Positions 1 through 11,073 of a DNA stretch of 64,000 nucleotides are shown in pieces. A program made the position numbers and the translations under genes. Position 1 is the first letter of the stretch, and every line of letters starts with the position of its first letter. This DNA is from an uncultured Clostridia bacterium (GTDB taxonomy: Bacteria; Bacillota; Clostridia; Christensenellales; Aristaeellaceae), in NCBI GenBank assembly GCA_947596085.1, contig CANQEW010000004.1:1-64000 (forward strand), given 5' to 3'. A model generated the notes under the pieces. The model did not search any database and had not been told where the DNA came from. It worked only from the letters and a program-made list of their open reading frames with translations.

Positions 1-105
1 CCCCTGCCGGAAAATCTCCACCCTTTCCCTTGACAGCCCCCTCCCTCGCTGTTACCTATGATTGACGCCAACAGATAGCACGCTCCCGCCGCCGCCGCAA
101 GCGCC

Positions 106-134
106 TTGATGTTTAATTCCAAATTTAGTATAAT
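106..134 (+). promoter_or_regulatory. sigma70-type promoter upstream of miaA (TTGATG-17-TATAAT)
   Basis: TTGATG at 106-111, 17-nt spacer, TATAAT at 129-134, just upstream of the miaA start. Confidence 0.6.
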
Positions 135-149
135 GAAAGACAAAGGAGC

Positions 150-1058
150 GTGAGAGGCATGTCCGAACTTCCCAAAATGATCGCCGTGGTGGGCACGAAC
201 GCCTCGGGCAAGAGCGGCCTCGGCGTGGAGCTGGCGCGCCGCTTCGGCGGGGAGATCGTGTCGGCGGACTCCCGGCAGGTGTTCAGAGGGCTCGACCTGG
301 GCAGCGGCAAGATCACGGCCGAGGAGATGCGCGGCGTGCCCCACCATCTGCTGGACGTGTGCGCGCCCGGCGACTTCTTCTCCATGCACGACTTTCAGCG
401 CCTGGCCTACGCCGCCATCGACGATATTCTCGCCCGGGGCCGCATCCCCTTCCTGGTGGGCGGCACGGGGCTCTACGTTGACTGCGTGACCGAGGGCTAC
501 GTCATGAGCAACCGCATGCCCGACCTCGCCTACCGGGACGAGCTGGAGAAGCGCTCCACCCCCGAACTGTATGAAATGCTGCAAGCGGCGCTGCCCGGCG
601 CGGAGGTGGACCCGCGCAACCGCAACCGCGTGATGCGGATGCTGGAGAAGCTCCACGACGGAGACGATCACGCGCCCGGCCGATCCCCCCGCTACGACTG
701 CCTCAAGCTCGGCGTGACCTGGGACCGTCCCACGCTGAAGGCGCGCATCGACGAGCGCCTGGAGCGCCGCATGGCCCAGGGCATGGTGGACGAGGTGCGC
801 GGCCTGCTCGATCGCGGCGTGCGCCCGGAGTTCATGGTCAAGCTGGGGCTGGAGTACCGCTTCATCACCCAGTACCTGACCGGCGAGATCGAGACGGATG
901 CGGAGATGACCGAGCTGCTCGCCGCCGCCATCAAGCGCTTCGCCAAGCGGCAGATGACCTGGTTCCGCCGGGACAAGTCCATTCGCTGGCTCGACATGCG
1001 CGGCGACCCTGCCGCCGAGGCCGAGGCGCTGATCCGCGCCTTCCTGAAAGCGCGCTGA
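150..1058 (+). CDS. miaA: tRNA dimethylallyltransferase
   Basis: P-loop GTNASGKS, SADSRQVFRGLDLGSGK, PHHLLD, VGGTGLYVD motifs typical of MiaA. Confidence 0.95.
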   Translation: MRGMSELPKMIAVVGTNASGKSGLGVELARRFGGEIVSADSRQVFRGLDLGSGKITAEEMRGVPHHLLDVCAPGDFFSMHDFQRLAYAAIDDILARGRIPFLVGGTGLYVDCVTEGYVMSNRMPDLAYRDELEKRSTPELYEMLQAALPGAEVDPRNRNRVMRMLEKLHDGDDHAPGRSPRYDCLKLGVTWDRPTLKARIDERLERRMAQGMVDEVRGLLDRGVRPEFMVKLGLEYRFITQYLTGEIETDAEMTELLAAAIKRFAKRQMTWFRRDKSIRWLDMRGDPAAEAEALIRAFLKAR

Positions 1059-1063
1059 TCCCA

Positions 1064-1112
1064 AAAAACAAAGCGCGGCCGCGAAGGGGTTCCGACTCCC
1101 TTGCGGCCGCGT
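1064..1112. terminator. bidirectional terminator-like hairpin between convergent genes
   Basis: cgcggccgcgaaggg...ctcccttgcggccgcg inverted repeat flanked by an A-rich run on the left. Confidence 0.6.
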
Positions 1113-1125
1113 TCGCATCCCGGTC

Positions 1126-2229
1126 CTACTGCTTCATTTCGAGCTTCACCGTGAAGTGCAGCTCCTCGTAGGTGCCGGTCAGCTCGCCGTTCTCGTCGTA
1201 GTAGCGGTAGATGGTCAGATCCACCTTGTCGCCGGCCGCGCACTTGTCCAGCTCCTTGAGCAGATCCATGTAGCTCTTGACGCGCACGCCGTTGATCTCG
1301 GTGATCACGTCGCCCACCTGCAAACCCGCCTTGGCGGAGGGGCCGCGCTCCTCCACGGTGTACACCTGCGCGCCGATGGGCGGATGGCTGCGGATCGGCT
1401 CGTCCGGGCCGTCGATGTCGGCCACCGTGATGCCCAGCCGCGGCCGGGTCACGCTGCCGGTGTCGATGATCTGGTCGATGAAGACCTTTACTTCGTTGAT
1501 CGGAATGCAGAAGCCCAGCCCCTCATAGATCACGCTGCTGTCGAACATGAACTTCAGCGTGGGAATGCCCACCAGCTCGCCCTTGTAGTTGAGCAGCGCG
1601 CCGCCGGAGTTGCCGGAATTGATGGCGGCGTCGATCTGGATGGTGGAAACGCTGCGGCTGAAGTTGTTCGCGTTGATGTCCTCGCGCTCAAGACCCGAGA
1701 TGATGCCGGCGGTCACGGTGCCGGAGAGCACCTCCATCATGTCGCCGGGATTGCCGATGCAGATGGCCAGCTCGCCCACGCGCAGCGCGTCCGAATCGCC
1801 CAGCGGCACGGGCTCCACGCCGGCGGGCGCACTCTCCTCGAAGTGCAGCACGGCGATGTCGGTGCCGTCGTCATGGCCCACGGCCGTGACCTCCATCTCC
1901 TCGCCGGAGAGCCACTTGATGCGGTAGAGGTCGCAGTCCTCGATCACGTGGTAGTTGGTCAGAATGTAGCCGCCCTTGCCGTCCGCGCCGGCGCGAATGT
2001 AGGTGCCCGAGCCGCCGCCCATGTCGTCCTCCGTCACCACGCGGGAGACCGGGTCCCAGGTCTCCGCGTAGCACTTCACCTCCACCACGGCGGGGCGCAC
2101 GCGGTCGGCGATGTCCGGGATCGGGTTGGACGCGGAGTACACCACATCATAGGAGGGGGCCTCGGCCAGCGCCGCACAGCCGGTCAGCAGCGCCGAGAGC
2201 AGCAGGAGCGCACAGATTCTCTTCAACAT
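1126..2229 (-). CDS. HtrA/DegP-like trypsin serine protease with PDZ domain, predicted lipoprotein
   Basis: TNYHVIEDCD, GTDIAVL, INSGNSGGAL catalytic motifs; C-terminal PDZ (AGLQVGDVITEINGVRVKS); N-terminal LLTGC lipobox. Confidence 0.9.
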   Translation of the reverse strand: MLKRICALLLLSALLTGCAALAEAPSYDVVYSASNPIPDIADRVRPAVVEVKCYAETWDPVSRVVTEDDMGGGSGTYIRAGADGKGGYILTNYHVIEDCDLYRIKWLSGEEMEVTAVGHDDGTDIAVLHFEESAPAGVEPVPLGDSDALRVGELAICIGNPGDMMEVLSGTVTAGIISGLEREDINANNFSRSVSTIQIDAAINSGNSGGALLNYKGELVGIPTLKFMFDSSVIYEGLGFCIPINEVKVFIDQIIDTGSVTRPRLGITVADIDGPDEPIRSHPPIGAQVYTVEERGPSAKAGLQVGDVITEINGVRVKSYMDLLKELDKCAAGDKVDLTIYRYYDENGELTGTYEELHFTVKLEMKQ

Positions 2230-2295
2230 GTCATCTTCCTCGCTTCAACAGTTTCATTCTTCATTATACAACGGGCGCGGGAAAAAGGAAAGCCC

Positions 2296-3771
2296 CTATA
2301 TTTGGCGATTTTCCCCGGCGGGCAGGCTGCGCTGAACCGGCTCGGCCGCGCGCAGGGCGAAGGAAAACTCCGTGTCGCCCGGGCGGGAGCGCATGGCGAT
2401 GTCGCAGCCGTGCTGCTGCAGTATGGTCTTGCAGATGGAAAGGCCCAGCCCCGTGCCCATGCCCACCGTATGCGCCTTGTCCGCCTTGTAGAAGCGGTCA
2501 AACACGTGCGGCTGGTCGGCCTCGTCCACACCGGGGCCGTTGTCCCGCACGCAGAAGCGCACGCTGTTTCCCTCGCGCCGGGTGATCAGCGTCAGCACGC
2601 CGCCTTCGCCCGGCATGAACTTCACCGCGTTGTCCACGAAGTTCGAAACCACCTGCGTGATCCGGTTCACGTCCCCCAGCGCGCAGCAGGGATCGGGGGC
2701 GAGCTGCACGTCCACGTCGATGCCCTTCTCCTCGATGCGCTGCTCGAAGCGGATCAGGATGCGCCGCATCATCTCGTTGGCGTCAAAGGGCTCGATGGTC
2801 ATCGGGAACTTGCCCGACTCCAGCCGGCTCAAGTCCAGCAGATCGCGCACTAGGTCGGTCAGGCGGTTGGTCTCGTCCAGCACCACCTGCAGGTACTTCG
2901 GGCGGTCCGCGTCGGAGATCGTGCCGTCCAGCATGGCCTGCACGTAGCCCTTCATGCTGGTCATCGGCGAGCGCAGCTCGTGGGACACGTTCGCCACGAA
3001 GCTGCGGCGCGACTCTTCCATGCTGGAGAGCTCCGAGGCCATGCGGTTGATGGAGTGGCCGAGCTGCTCGAGCTCGCCGCCGCAGTTGAGCTCCACGCGC
3101 CGGGACAGCTCACCCCGGGAGAAGGCGCGCACCGCGCGCTCGATCTCGTGAATGGGCAGCGTCTGGTTGCGCGCCACCAGAAACGCCAGCACCGCGCCCA
3201 GCAGCAGCGACACCGCCACCGGAAGCGCGAGCTGCGGAAGCACCGTCGTGAAGCTCACCGTGAGCTGATCCACCGGGATGTGCAGAAGCACCGCGCCCAC
3301 CACGCGTCCGTCGCTGTACGTCCAGGGCACGCCGATGGTCACGATGTGGTCGCCCAGTTGCTCGAACAGCCCCGTGGCGCGGATCTCCTCGCCCGCGCCG
3401 ATGCGGTCGAGCTGCTCCTGCACCGCCTCCGTGGCGGGGCCCTCGGTGGTGTTCCAGAAGCGATCGACCACCTGCATCTTGCCGGAGGAGAAGTTGACGA
3501 TCCAGATCTCCGCGTTGTATTCGTTGTAGATGTCGGCGATCTTCTCATTGACCAGGTACTGGATCGTGGCGTTGGAGCGGATCAGGCTCAACTCGTTGAG
3601 CTGCCGCATGTACTCCGCCACCTGCCGCGCCTGCATGCGCACCTCGGTCTCGTAGTTCTCCTGCGCGCGGGCGCGCTGCAGCGTGAGCAGGATCGAGGAA
3701 AACAACGCCACCGTGACCAGGATCACTGCGAGGATCGAGCTGAACATCCGCCAGAACAGACCGTTCTTCAT
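2296..3771 (-). CDS. sensor histidine kinase (HAMP, HisKA, HATPase_c)
   Basis: VSHELRSPMTSMKGY H-box; NFVDNAVKF N-box; DNGPGVD and GLGLSICK G-boxes. Confidence 0.93.
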   Translation of the reverse strand: MKNGLFWRMFSSILAVILVTVALFSSILLTLQRARAQENYETEVRMQARQVAEYMRQLNELSLIRSNATIQYLVNEKIADIYNEYNAEIWIVNFSSGKMQVVDRFWNTTEGPATEAVQEQLDRIGAGEEIRATGLFEQLGDHIVTIGVPWTYSDGRVVGAVLLHIPVDQLTVSFTTVLPQLALPVAVSLLLGAVLAFLVARNQTLPIHEIERAVRAFSRGELSRRVELNCGGELEQLGHSINRMASELSSMEESRRSFVANVSHELRSPMTSMKGYVQAMLDGTISDADRPKYLQVVLDETNRLTDLVRDLLDLSRLESGKFPMTIEPFDANEMMRRILIRFEQRIEEKGIDVDVQLAPDPCCALGDVNRITQVVSNFVDNAVKFMPGEGGVLTLITRREGNSVRFCVRDNGPGVDEADQPHVFDRFYKADKAHTVGMGTGLGLSICKTILQQHGCDIAMRSRPGDTEFSFALRAAEPVQRSLPAGENRQI

Positions 3772-3775
3772 GGAC

Positions 3776-4480
<705 letters not shown>

Positions 4481-4493
4481 CGTGACGACGCGC

Positions 4494-6836
4494 TTATTTC
4501 ATGGTTACGATGGTCACGCCGTCCTCGCCCTCGCCGTAGCGGCCCAGGCGGAACTCCTTGACGGCGGGATGGGTCTTTAAGTGCTTGTGGATGCCGGCGC
4601 GCAGGATGCCCGTGCCCTTGCCGTGGATGATGCTCACGCTGCGCAGGCGGTTGATGACCGCGCCGTCCAGGAACAGATCCACCGCCATCAGCGCCTCCTC
4701 CAGGTTGCAGCCGCGTACGTCGCACTCCGTCTCCACCGGCCGCGCGGCCACCTGCACACGGTTGCCCACCTTGGGCTTCTTCGCCTTGTCCGGCGCCGCC
4801 GTGCGCATGTCGCTGAGCTTCGCCTTGAGCTTGAGCGCGCCGGCCTGCACCGTACATTCACCCTTCGAATCGGGCGGCGTCAGGATCACGGCCTTCGCGC
4901 CCAGCGTGGTCAGCTCCACCGTGTCGCCCACGCGCGCCTCGGTGAGCGCCTCGCCCGGCTTGGGAGCGCCCGGCAGGTGCTCGGCATTTTCGTCGATGGA
5001 TGCCTGCAGCTTCGCGCGCATTTCGTGCAGCTCGTGCTCCTTCAGGCCCTCGCTGCCCTTCCGCTTCAATTCGGAAATCAGCTGCTCCGACTCCCGCTGC
5101 GCCTTCTGCAGAATGCGCCGCGCCTCGTCCTTGGCCTTGCGGAGGTCGCGCTCCCGGTGCTCGGCCAGATCGGCGCGGAGCTTCTCGGCCTCGTCGCGCA
5201 GCCGCTGCGTCTCGATGTGCGCCTCCTCGGCCAGCTTGCGCTCCTTCTCGGCGATCTGGCGATGGTATTCGGCGTTGGCGATCACGTCTTCGAACTTTAC
5301 CTGGTCGCGGGTGAGCCGCTCGCGCACGCTGTCGATCAGATCCTCGGGAAGGCCGAGCTTGCGGGAGATCTCGAAGGCGTTCGACTTGCCCGGCACGCCG
5401 ATGGACAGCCGGTAGGTGGGCCGCAGCGTTTCGACGTTGAACTCCACCGAGGCATTCTCCACGCCCGGCGTGGTCAGCGCGAACACCTTCAATTCGCTGT
5501 AGTGGGTGGTCGCCATCGTCCGCACCTTCCGCTCCAGCAGGCGGCTGAGGATCGACATGGCCAGCGCCGCGCCTTCGGTGGGATCAGTGCCCGCGCCCAG
5601 CTCATCGAAGAGGACGAGGGAGTTCTCCGTCACGTTCGCCAGGATGTCCACGATGTTGGTCATGTGGGAGGAGAAGGTGGACAGCGACTGTTCGATGCTC
5701 TGCTCGTCGCCGATGTCCGCGTACACCTCGTCGAAGATGGCCAATTCCGATCCGAAGGCGGCGGGAATCTGCAGGCCCGCCTGCGCCATCAGCGAGAGCA
5801 GGCCGACGGTCTTGAGCGTCACCGTCTTGCCGCCGGTGTTCGGGCCGGTGATGACCAGCGTGGTGAAGTCCACGCCCAGCCAGAGGTTCGAGGGCACTAC
5901 CTTCTCCGGATCGATCAGCGGGTGGCGCGCGCGGATCAGGTTGATCCGGCCCTCGGTGTTGAGCTTGGGCGGCACCGCGCGCATGGCGCGGCCCAGCGCC
6001 GCGCGGGCGAAGATCATGTCGAGCTGCGCCATCGTCTCCAGACTCTCGGCGATGATCGCGCCGTCCGGGGCGATCTGCGCGGAGAACGCGGCCAGGATGC
6101 GCTCGATCTCGTTGTGTTCCTTGACGGCCCACTGCTTGAGCTCGTTGCCCGCCTCCACCACGGCCATGGGCTCGATGAAGAGCGTCGAGCCCGTGCCCGA
6201 CTGGTCGTGCACGATGCCGGGCACGCTGCTTCTGCACTCCGCCTTCACCGGCACCACGTAGCGGCCGTTGCGCATGGTGATGATGTTGTCCATCAGGTAC
6301 TTCTGGCTCGGCCCGCGCAGTATGGCGTTCAGGCGGTCGCGGATGCGGTCGTTGAGCTGACGCATGTGGCGGCGGATGTCGGCGAGCTCCTGGCTGGCGT
6401 GGTCGCTGATCTCGTCCTCGGAGAGGATCGCGTCGAAGATGTCCTCCTCCAGATTGCGGTTCGTGTAGAGCGTGGAGCCGAGCTGGGTCAAAAGCGGGGT
6501 GTCCTCGCGCTCCGTCACCAGCGCGCCGCGCACCAGCCGCGACGCCTTGATCGCGTCCGCGATCTGCAGAAGCGACTTCGCAGAAAGCGTCGATCCGATG
6601 CCCGCGAGCTTCAAAAATTCCCGCACGTCCGCGAACGGACAGATGGGATTCGAGCCGTTGTAGGCCAGAACCGTGGAGGCCTCCTCGGTCTCCTGCTGGC
6701 GGCGGCGCACCAGCGGCGCGTCGCCGGACGGCTCCAGCTTCAGCGCGCAGGCGCGGCCCAGCTCCGTCACGGCCAGCGCCGCCAGCCGCTCGCGAATCTT
6801 GGGAAACTCCAGCACGCGCAGATTTCTCTCGTTCAT
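4494..6836 (-). CDS. mutS2: endonuclease MutS2 with Smr domain
   Basis: MutS-type ATPase TGPNTGGKTVTLKTVGL, FDELGAGTDPTEGAAL; C-terminal Smr SIIHGKGTGILRAGIHKHLK. Confidence 0.95.
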   Translation of the reverse strand: MNERNLRVLEFPKIRERLAALAVTELGRACALKLEPSGDAPLVRRRQQETEEASTVLAYNGSNPICPFADVREFLKLAGIGSTLSAKSLLQIADAIKASRLVRGALVTEREDTPLLTQLGSTLYTNRNLEEDIFDAILSEDEISDHASQELADIRRHMRQLNDRIRDRLNAILRGPSQKYLMDNIITMRNGRYVVPVKAECRSSVPGIVHDQSGTGSTLFIEPMAVVEAGNELKQWAVKEHNEIERILAAFSAQIAPDGAIIAESLETMAQLDMIFARAALGRAMRAVPPKLNTEGRINLIRARHPLIDPEKVVPSNLWLGVDFTTLVITGPNTGGKTVTLKTVGLLSLMAQAGLQIPAAFGSELAIFDEVYADIGDEQSIEQSLSTFSSHMTNIVDILANVTENSLVLFDELGAGTDPTEGAALAMSILSRLLERKVRTMATTHYSELKVFALTTPGVENASVEFNVETLRPTYRLSIGVPGKSNAFEISRKLGLPEDLIDSVRERLTRDQVKFEDVIANAEYHRQIAEKERKLAEEAHIETQRLRDEAEKLRADLAEHRERDLRKAKDEARRILQKAQRESEQLISELKRKGSEGLKEHELHEMRAKLQASIDENAEHLPGAPKPGEALTEARVGDTVELTTLGAKAVILTPPDSKGECTVQAGALKLKAKLSDMRTAAPDKAKKPKVGNRVQVAARPVETECDVRGCNLEEALMAVDLFLDGAVINRLRSVSIIHGKGTGILRAGIHKHLKTHPAVKEFRLGRYGEGEDGVTIVTMK

Positions 6837-6837
6837 A

Positions 6838-9165
6838 TCATTCCACTCCTCGGAAGTAGTGTCCTGTGGTGGTGTTCATCGCGTCCAGCTTCGGCCAATC
6901 CACCTCCGCGCGGGGATCGTTCCCAGCCAGCGCGGCGCGGTGCAGGCGCACGACCGCCTCGACCGGATCGCCCGGCTCCAGCAGCAGCCGCCAGGCGCCA
7001 GCGGCGGGCAGCGAGGCCCGGCGGCGCAGCAGCATCAGCGTGGCGGAGTTCAGAAGCTGAATCGTGCAGCCCTCGTCCGATGCGACGCGCTTGAGCGGGA
7101 AGCGCGCGCCCAGCCGGTCGGTCAGCGCCTTCGCGTCGACGCGCTCGTCCGGCGCGCGGCCGTCGCAGCGGCGGCAGTCCCGATGCGGGCCGCGCAGCTG
7201 TTTCGCTGCGCGCAGCGGGCAGTGGCGCAGCTGCATCAGCGGCAGCCGCCCGTAGACGATCAGTTCGCGCGCGCCGCCCAGCGCCTCGATCTGCGCCCGG
7301 TTGAGCTCCACGGAGGGGGTGCAGCGGCGCGCGCCCCAGTCCGCGAGCTGCGCGACGGACAGGTCGTTGGCCACATTGAGCGGATAGTCGCCCACCCGCT
7401 CTCCCGGCCAGTCCAAGCCGAACTGGCCAACGTTGGAAAGCAGCACCCGGCGGATGCGCCCGGCGTTCGCCCACACCCAGTCGCGCAGAGCGCTCAGCGT
7501 CGCTTCGCCCGCCACCGGGGGCAGCGCCAAATCGAAGCGCTCGGGGAGGAGCGCAAGCGCCGCGTCCAGCGCCCGCGCGCGCAGGTCCGCCGGGGCGAAG
7601 GCGGCAAAGTCCGCGCCCGCGTTCAGTGCCCGGCGCAAGATCGACGCGTCGCCGCTCTGAGCGATGAGCTCGGGCCTGTCCCCGGATTGTGCGGGAAGCG
7701 CGGGCAACGCCATCTTCGCGCATGCGTGGGGCGGATTGCGCCGCGCCGCGAGCAGCGTTTCCACGGCGCCGCGCCGCAGCGCGTTCAGCGCGGAGAGCGG
7801 AAGGTAGGCGTTCTCGTCGATCTCCGCCGCCCAGCCGCGCAGCTCGAAGGGCGTATCGCCCAGCTTCGCGATCTGGGAGCGGGCGCGCTCCGGATCGGCG
7901 GGACGGGAGCGCGCGGCCTGCGCGATCTCGCCCTCGGCGAGGGCGGTGTGCGCGCCGTCGCTCAGTTCCAGCAGCGCGGGCTCACCCACCCGCAGCCGCA
8001 GGCGCGCGTCCACGGGGAACTTCCGCCGCTCGCCGGCAAAGGCTTCCCGCAGCGAACGCATCTGCGCCTCCGAGGTCAGCCGGATCAGCGCGTCTCCCCG
8101 CTTCGCGGCGGGCAGGAGCGCCGCGCCGGCGGGGGCCGAGGCCATGCGCACGGGGACGTCCTCGCCGCCCGCCCGGCGCAGAACCAGCGCGTCGCGCTCA
8201 TCCACGGCGGCGGTTAACTCGACTTCTCCGCCCTTCCGGCAGCGGCCGATCTCCACGCCCAGGTGGTTCGGACGCTCCGAATACATCAGCTCGTCCTCCC
8301 GCGCGCCGGGGCCGTAGCCGCGGGTGAAGCCGCCGCGGTTGAACATCTGCGCGAGTTCCCGCTTCGCCGCCTCCGCGTCGAAGCGTTCACCCCGCGCCAT
8401 CGCGTCCAGCGCGGCTCGGTAGACGGAGACCGTCTGCGCCACGTACTCCGGGCGCTTGAGTCGCCCTTCGATCTTGAGGCTGGCGACTCCGGCCCGGGCG
8501 AGCGCGTCCAGGCCGTCCAGGCCGCACAGGTCGCGGGTGGACAGCAGGTAGCCCTCGCGCCCGTTCAGCGCGTACCGCTGGCGGCAGGGCTGGGCGCACA
8601 GGCCGCGATTGCCGCTGCGCCCGCCAATCATCGACGAGAGCAGGCACTGGCCCGAGCAGCTCACGCACAGCGCGCCATGCACGAATACCTCCAGCTCCGC
8701 GCCGAGGCCCGCGCAGCGGGCGATCTCCGCATGGGTCATCTCCCGGGCGAGCACCACGCGCTTGAATCCCTGCTCCGCCAGAAACCGCACGGCCTGCGGG
8801 TTGTGCGCGGCCATCTGGGTGCTGGCGTGCAGGGGCAGCGATGGCGCCATCTCGCGGACGGCGCGCGCGACGCCGAAGTCCTGCACGATCACGCCATCCG
8901 CGCCCGCGCGGCAGATCTCCTCGACGGTCGCCTCAAGCCGGATGAGTTCATCCTGCCGCACCATGGTGTTGAGCGTCACATACACCTTCGCGCCGCGCTG
9001 CTGACAGTAGCGCATGGCGGCGTCCAGCTCGCCCTCGAAGTTGTCCGCGCTCCGGCGGGCGTTGAAGTCGCCCGCGCCCAGGTACACCGCGTCCGCGCCG
9101 CACTGCACCGCCGCGGTCATGGCGGCGGCGCTTCCAGCGGGGGCCAGCAATTCGGGCAGCTTCAA
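6838..9165 (-). CDS. U32 family peptidase / DUF3656 domain protein
   Basis: LPELLAPAGSAAAMTAAVQCGADAVYLG and HGALCVSCSGQCLLSSMIGGRSGNRGLCAQPCRQ motifs; likely TTG start at 9165, overlapping zapA. Confidence 0.88.
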   Translation of the reverse strand: MKLPELLAPAGSAAAMTAAVQCGADAVYLGAGDFNARRSADNFEGELDAAMRYCQQRGAKVYVTLNTMVRQDELIRLEATVEEICRAGADGVIVQDFGVARAVREMAPSLPLHASTQMAAHNPQAVRFLAEQGFKRVVLAREMTHAEIARCAGLGAELEVFVHGALCVSCSGQCLLSSMIGGRSGNRGLCAQPCRQRYALNGREGYLLSTRDLCGLDGLDALARAGVASLKIEGRLKRPEYVAQTVSVYRAALDAMARGERFDAEAAKRELAQMFNRGGFTRGYGPGAREDELMYSERPNHLGVEIGRCRKGGEVELTAAVDERDALVLRRAGGEDVPVRMASAPAGAALLPAAKRGDALIRLTSEAQMRSLREAFAGERRKFPVDARLRLRVGEPALLELSDGAHTALAEGEIAQAARSRPADPERARSQIAKLGDTPFELRGWAAEIDENAYLPLSALNALRRGAVETLLAARRNPPHACAKMALPALPAQSGDRPELIAQSGDASILRRALNAGADFAAFAPADLRARALDAALALLPERFDLALPPVAGEATLSALRDWVWANAGRIRRVLLSNVGQFGLDWPGERVGDYPLNVANDLSVAQLADWGARRCTPSVELNRAQIEALGGARELIVYGRLPLMQLRHCPLRAAKQLRGPHRDCRRCDGRAPDERVDAKALTDRLGARFPLKRVASDEGCTIQLLNSATLMLLRRRASLPAAGAWRLLLEPGDPVEAVVRLHRAALAGNDPRAEVDWPKLDAMNTTTGHYFRGVE

Positions 9166-9434
9166 TCGCGCTTCAGGCGCTCGATCTCGGCGCGCGCCTC
9201 CTCCAGCTCCCTGCGCAGCCTCCGGTTTTCCTCCCGGGACTTCATCATGTCGTCGGCGGCGTTCATTGCCGCGAGCACGGCAAGCTGGCCGCCGGGCAGG
9301 TGCGTGGCCTGGTTGAGTTCGCGCAGTCGGCGGTCGACCCACGCGGCCACGCCCTGCACGTACTCCTCGGAGTCGCGGGTGACAATGGCGTACTCCCGGC
9401 CGGCGATGCGAACCGTGGTTCTGATCTTTTCCAT
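9162..9434 (-). CDS. zapA: cell division protein ZapA-like
   Basis: RTTVRIAGREYAIVTRDSEEYVQGVAAWVDRRL with C-terminal coiled coil; adjacent to U32 peptidase. Confidence 0.85.
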   Translation of the reverse strand: MEKIRTTVRIAGREYAIVTRDSEEYVQGVAAWVDRRLRELNQATHLPGGQLAVLAAMNAADDMMKSREENRRLRRELEEARAEIERLKRD

Positions 9435-9594
9435 GACAATCTCCCTCATCGGATATTTCACCAATAATATAATACCACAGAATGCAAGCCCCAACAAGCG
9501 GCGCGGAAGAAATTGACCGATTCCAGGTACGGCGCGGCGGCGGAACGCATAGGTTGAGTATGAACGGCGCGGAAAGGGACGGGAGGCGACGGGG

Positions 9595-9765
9595 ATGCGC
9601 AAATATTGTACCGGCGGCGGGAACTCGCGCGCCAAGATCATCGGCATCGTGCTGATGGCGCTGGGCGCGCTGGCGCTTTTGCTGTTCGTGCCCTACTGGG
9701 TCTGGACTTCGGTGCTGGCGGTGCTCCTGATCAGCATCGGGTTTCTGGTCTGGAGGTTCAGTTAG
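9595..9765 (+). CDS. small membrane protein (56 aa)
   Basis: Manual translation MRKYCTGGGNSRAKIIGIVLMALGALALLLFVPYWVWTSVLAVLLISIGFLVWRFS*. Confidence 0.65.
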   Translation: MRKYCTGGGNSRAKIIGIVLMALGALALLLFVPYWVWTSVLAVLLISIGFLVWRFS

Positions 9766-9903
9766 CGGGACGGGGTCATCCCAATGGACGGGGTCATCCA
9801 ATGCGGGACGGCCCCGTCGTATTGTTTTCTTGCAAAACCGAAGCGCCGGGGGAATCAGGCGAAGAATTCCAACTCGAACGCGCCCGGCGGAAATTTGGAA
9901 CCG

Positions 9904-11073
9904 CTACACCGTGACGAACTTATGCGTGAAGTCCTGCATGGCTTTTCGTTCTTCGGGTTCGTCGCAGCAGAGCGCGCGCAGGTCGGTGGCGCGGCATTCG
10001 AGCGCAAAGACCGGATCGCCGCGCAGCCTGACCGGGTCGGAGGCGATCGACAGCGATGCGCGGCGCGAGAGCGCCGCGAGCAGCAGCCGCGCATCCGCGC
10101 GCGCGCCCAGCAGGCGGGCGTAGGAGGGCAGGGGATGGGCCGCGAGGAGCTCCTCCGTCACGCCCAGCAGCGCGTGCGCGCACAGTCGCGTCAGCCGCGC
10201 GCGTGTGTAGCGCTTGCATTTGAGCATGTCGATCAGCTCCGCGCAGGTTGAAGCCCCCCGGGCGCAGCGCGCGAGGCGGCGGTCCAGTCCCTCCGACGCG
10301 CCGGGCAAGGCGGCGAGCTGTGCGCCGGTCATGCTTCGCAGCGCGTGCAGCAGCAGGTCGTCCGGCGCGTGCATCCTCGGCGCGGCGGCAAGCGCGCCCC
10401 GCGCAGCCTCCGGCACGCACGCGAGCGCGGCTTCCAGCTCGCCCCGGTCGAGCGCGGCGCGAACGGCCGAGGCGGAGGCGAATTTGCCCAGCGCCGCGTC
10501 GTGGTAGCCGCCCGCGCGGACGACGGCCAGCGGTTCCATCGCGGAGCCCAGCGCGCGGAGCGCGCGCAGGTATTCCACCGCCAGGATCAGATTCGGCGCG
10601 TTCAGCGCGCCGGGCGCGAGGTCCAGTTCCGCCGCCAGCGCCTCGCCCCGGGCGCGGGCGTGGGACTTACCCTCGGCCAGGCCGCGCTGGATTGCGGCGG
10701 ATAGCTCCGGCGGCTCATGCTCCCCCATCTCCGCCAGCCTCTCCAGCAGCCCCATATCCGCGATCTCGCTCCCGAAGGACAGAACGTCGCAACCCAGCCC
10801 GGACAGGATCGCGGCGGCGCCCCGGGCGAAGGCGTCCGCCGGCCGCACCGCCCAGAGCGCCGGCAATTCGAACACCGCGTCCGCGCCGCAGGCAAGCGCC
10901 GCGCGCGCGCGCGACCACTTGTCCAGCCGCGCGGGTTCGCCCCGCTGGGTGAAGCTTCCCGCCATGCAGATTACCACATAGTCGCAGCCGCTCTGGCGGC
11001 GCGTCTCGCGGATGTGATAGGCGTGGCCGTTGTGGAAGGGGTTGTATTCGGCGATGATTCCGGCGATCCTCAT
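9904..11073 (-). CDS. tmcAL: tRNA(Met) cytidine acetate ligase / nucleotidyltransferase family
   Basis: N-terminus MRIAGIIAEYNPFHNGHAYHI and MAGSFTQRGEPA typical of TmcAL (YlbM). Confidence 0.88.
   Translation of the reverse strand: MRIAGIIAEYNPFHNGHAYHIRETRRQSGCDYVVICMAGSFTQRGEPARLDKWSRARAALACGADAVFELPALWAVRPADAFARGAAAILSGLGCDVLSFGSEIADMGLLERLAEMGEHEPPELSAAIQRGLAEGKSHARARGEALAAELDLAPGALNAPNLILAVEYLRALRALGSAMEPLAVVRAGGYHDAALGKFASASAVRAALDRGELEAALACVPEAARGALAAAPRMHAPDDLLLHALRSMTGAQLAALPGASEGLDRRLARCARGASTCAELIDMLKCKRYTRARLTRLCAHALLGVTEELLAAHPLPSYARLLGARADARLLLAALSRRASLSIASDPVRLRGDPVFALECRATDLRALCCDEPEERKAMQDFTHKFVTV

Noticed and set aside
1156-2853. Long plus-strand ORF (565 aa) antisense to the HtrA protease and kinase
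   Set aside because: His/Ala/Leu-rich composition is an antisense shadow of GC-rich codons; overlaps well-supported minus-strand genes
4581-7094. 837-aa ORF antisense to mutS2
   Set aside because: Overlaps a full MutS2; low-complexity His/Arg/Ala composition typical of GC-rich antisense frames
7201-7220. Short GC-rich repeats within U32 and other coding genes as possible CRISPR-like repeats
   Set aside because: No regularly spaced identical repeats; no cas genes anywhere in the window
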